Origin: Galbitalea sp036271795
Lineage (GTDB): Bacteria; Actinomycetota; Actinomycetes; Actinomycetales; Microbacteriaceae
Length of the DNA: 7,049 bases
Direction: 5' to 3'
Assembly (NCBI GenBank): GCA_036271795.1
Contig: DATAZY010000064.1
Coordinates: 1-7,049 of the forward strand
Positions 5,870 through 7,049 of this stretch are shown here, piece after piece. The notes beneath the pieces were generated by a model. The model was not told where the DNA came from. It made no database searches and was given only the letters and a program-made list of their open reading frames with translations. A program made the position numbers and the translations under genes. Position 1 is the stretch's first letter; the number at the start of each line of letters is the position of its first letter.

Positions 5870-5871
5870 TA
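5851..5871. promoter_or_regulatory. Operator-like site 1 for the TetR regulator
   Basis: TGATGACAG-ACA-CTGACATTA is an imperfect palindrome (seven of nine positions pair between the arms). It is repeated almost identically at 5882-5902. It lies over the -35 boxes of both divergent promoters, so binding here would be expected to block both. Confidence 0.7.
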
Positions 5872-5880
5872 AGGTATAGC
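5853..5880 (+). promoter_or_regulatory. Candidate promoter of the SDR gene
   Basis: ATGACA (5853-5858, five of six to TTGACA) is followed after 16 bp by TATAGC (5875-5880, four of six to TATAAT). The predicted transcription start near 5887 falls inside operator-like site 2 and leaves a leader of about 57 bases carrying the AGGAG site at 5931. Confidence 0.5.
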
Positions 5881-5881
5881 C

Positions 5882-5902
5882 TGATGACAGTAACTGACAT
5901 TG
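5882..5902. promoter_or_regulatory. Operator-like site 2 for the TetR regulator
   Basis: TGATGACAG-TAA-CTGACATTG differs from site 1 at only two positions across the shared 20 bp. It contains the perfect odd-centred dyad CAGT-A-ACTG. The offset from site 1 is 31 bp, about three helical turns, placing the two sites on the same face of the DNA. It covers the predicted start of the SDR transcript. Confidence 0.7.
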
Positions 5903-5930
5903 ATGGCTTCGCATTTTTCGCGAGGCAGAC

Positions 5931-5935
5931 AGGAG
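5931..5935 (+). promoter_or_regulatory. Ribosome binding site that decides the SDR start
   Basis: AGGAG lies eight bases before ATG 5944. This supports the start at 5944 over an in-frame ATG at 5884, which would put coding sequence through operator-like site 2 and has no ribosome site. Confidence 0.75.
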
Positions 5936-5943
5936 TCGCGCTC

Positions 5944-6834
5944 ATGCGAGTTCTCATTACCGGTGCATCCGGCTGGATCGGGTCCGTCGTGACCGACGAG
6001 CTGCTGGCTGCAGGGCACGACGTGGTCGGTCTCGCGAGGTCGGATGCCTCCGCCGCGTCGCTTTCGGCAAAGGGTGCGACCGTCCAACGCGGGGATTTGG
6101 ATGACCTTGCCTCGCTGCGAGCGGGCGCGGAGAACGTCGACGCGGTCATCCATCTGGCCAACAAGCACGACTTCGCCAACCAGGATGTCTCCAACCTCGC
6201 CGAGCGGAACGCCGTCGAGACCTTGGGCGATGCACTCGAAGGTTCGGGTCGAATTTTCCTCATCGCGTCTGGCGTCCCCGGCATGCGCGGGCGGCCGGGG
6301 CTCGAGACCGACGTCTCCGAGAACAACGGACTGGAGTCGGCACGCGGCGGCAGCGAGAACCTGGCCCTGTCCTATTCGGACCGCGGCGTGATCTCCGGCG
6401 CGGTGCGCTTCGCCCCAACCGTGCACGGGCTGGGCGACCACGGATTCACCGCCGTACTCACCCGGATCGCCCGTGAGAAGGGTGTCGCCGGCTACCCCGC
6501 CGACGGAGCCAACCGCTGGCCGGCCGTCCACCGCTCGGATGCCGGCCGTCTCGTGCGGCTCGGACTCGAGCAGGCGGCACCCCGCGCGATCTTGCACGCA
6601 ATGGGCGAGGAGGGCGTCCCGACCCGCGCAATCGCCGAAGCGATCGGTCGCGGACTGAACCTGCCCGTGCAGTCCATCGCGCCCGAGGATGTGCAGGCGC
6701 ACTTCGGCTGGCTGGGGATGTTTTTCAGCTTCGACATCCCGACCTCGAGTGCGCTCACGCAGGAGCGCTACGGCTGGACGCCGACCGGGCCGACACTGAT
6801 CGAGGACCTCGACGCGGGGGTGTATTTCGGGTAG
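5944..6834 (+). CDS. Atypical extended SDR, NAD(P)-binding epimerase/dehydratase-like protein
   Basis: The product is 296 residues from ATG 5944. The N-terminal Rossmann fold is clear: MRVLITGASGWIGSVV with T-G-x-x-G-x-x-G at 6-13, LARSD at 30-34 for the second strand (an Arg here often goes with NADP binding), RGDLDD at 49-54, and AVIHLAN at 67-73. FLIASGV (105-111) provides the Ser-containing strand. The classical catalytic Y-x-x-x-K is absent; the expected region reads ESARGGSENLALSY at 131-144. This is characteristic of 'atypical' SDR subgroups close to NmrA/epimerase proteins. The later RWPAVHRSDAGRLVRLGLE (191-209) is a family landmark resembling the substrate-side 'vhv.D.a' segment. 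It may be an oxidoreductase of unknown substrate or a non-catalytic NAD(P) sensor. It is divergently controlled with the TetR gene. Its stop is 11 bp from the stop of the convergent gene, leaving no room for a terminator. Confidence 0.85.
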   Translation: MRVLITGASGWIGSVVTDELLAAGHDVVGLARSDASAASLSAKGATVQRGDLDDLASLRAGAENVDAVIHLANKHDFANQDVSNLAERNAVETLGDALEGSGRIFLIASGVPGMRGRPGLETDVSENNGLESARGGSENLALSYSDRGVISGAVRFAPTVHGLGDHGFTAVLTRIAREKGVAGYPADGANRWPAVHRSDAGRLVRLGLEQAAPRAILHAMGEEGVPTRAIAEAIGRGLNLPVQSIAPEDVQAHFGWLGMFFSFDIPTSSALTQERYGWTPTGPTLIEDLDAGVYFG

Positions 6835-6845
6835 TGGGGGCTTCG

Positions 6846-7049
6846 CTAGACGGCGCGGCCGGTGGCGAACCAGATTGCGAGCACGATGAGGGCGCAGCCG
6901 AAGGCGGCAAGCACGAGACCCCGTTTCTGAATGCTCCAATAGCGGGTCGGGTATCCGAGCTCCGCGAGTTTCGTCGCCCAGGTTTGGGCGTCGGCTTTCA
7001 TGAACACTTCCTGATTGGCCTCATCGGTCGTGACAATCCGTTGCGCGGC
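6846..7049 (-). CDS. Second YWSxxKR membrane protein, C-terminal fragment
   Basis: The minus strand is open from the right edge to TAG 6848-6846, giving the last 67 residues of a protein whose start is outside the window. The end reads DAQTWATKLAELG, then YPTRYWSIQKR, then a single hydrophobic helix (GLVLAAFGCALIVLAIWF) and a short tail GRAV. This matches the ending of the 155-residue protein at 4004-4471 (TALRASG, then AEVHYWSYWKR, then a helix): L and G of the preceding helix, YWS and KR align without gaps. The 'F-x-x-x-DA-x-x-W-x-x-x-L' helix before it is a pattern I associate with the last helix of PH-like domains, which is inference. It is convergent with the SDR gene. Confidence 0.7.
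   Translation of the reverse strand, partial: AAQRIVTTDEANQEVFMKADAQTWATKLAELGYPTRYWSIQKRGLVLAAFGCALIVLAIWFATGRAV

Noticed and set aside
5884..5943. N-terminal 20-residue extension of the SDR gene from ATG 5884
   Set aside because: It would encode operator-like site 2 as protein, has no ribosome site, and the Rossmann fold starts at the ATG 5944 that has AGGAG.

Overview
The window looks like chromosomal DNA from a high-GC Gram-positive actinobacterium. Third codon positions are mostly G or C, GTG starts with good Shine-Dalgarno sites occur, and the gene families are typical of that group. Microbacteriaceae is my best guess; it rests on general style (frequent GGATG codon contexts and a GGTCTCGATA-type intergenic palindrome) and not on any marker gene. 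No tRNA, rRNA, CRISPR array, transposase or phage gene is visible.

Layout. Positions 1-236 (+) hold the C-terminal end of a membrane acyltransferase of the acyltransferase-3 (OafA-like) type. Positions 281-1819 (+) encode a PhoD-like metallophosphatase with no visible export signal and two in-frame tandem repeats. Positions 1820-1915 lie between convergent genes and hold a palindromic element. On the minus strand, 1916-3970 encodes a CASTOR/POLLUX-like two-helix channel with two Rossmann/RCK-type domains. Just upstream of it, 4004-4471 encodes a small C-terminally anchored membrane protein with a YWSxxKR motif. Positions 4472-4688 are non-coding: a candidate promoter with an overlapping inverted repeat, an array of 16-bp direct repeats, and a clear intrinsic terminator for the next minus-strand gene. 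Positions 4689-5204 (-) encode a six-helix hypothetical membrane protein, preceded by a TetR-family repressor at 5262-5834 (-). Divergent from the repressor, 5944-6834 (+) encodes an atypical extended SDR (NAD-binding epimerase-like) protein. Converging on it, 6846-7049 (-) is the C-terminal end of a second YWSxxKR membrane protein.

How the parts may work together. The tetR/SDR intergenic region (5835-5943) is the best-resolved regulatory unit: opposed promoters with two near-identical operator-like sites 31 bp apart, one lying over both -35 boxes. This suggests a repressor that controls itself and the SDR gene. The small membrane protein and the channel gene are 33 bp apart and probably form one transcription unit, so the small protein is a reasonable candidate channel partner. 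The second YWSxxKR protein at the right edge shows that this family is present at least twice in the neighbourhood. No defence system or selfish element could be supported; the most interesting items are the YWSxxKR/channel pair, the 16-bp repeat array and the repressor control region.
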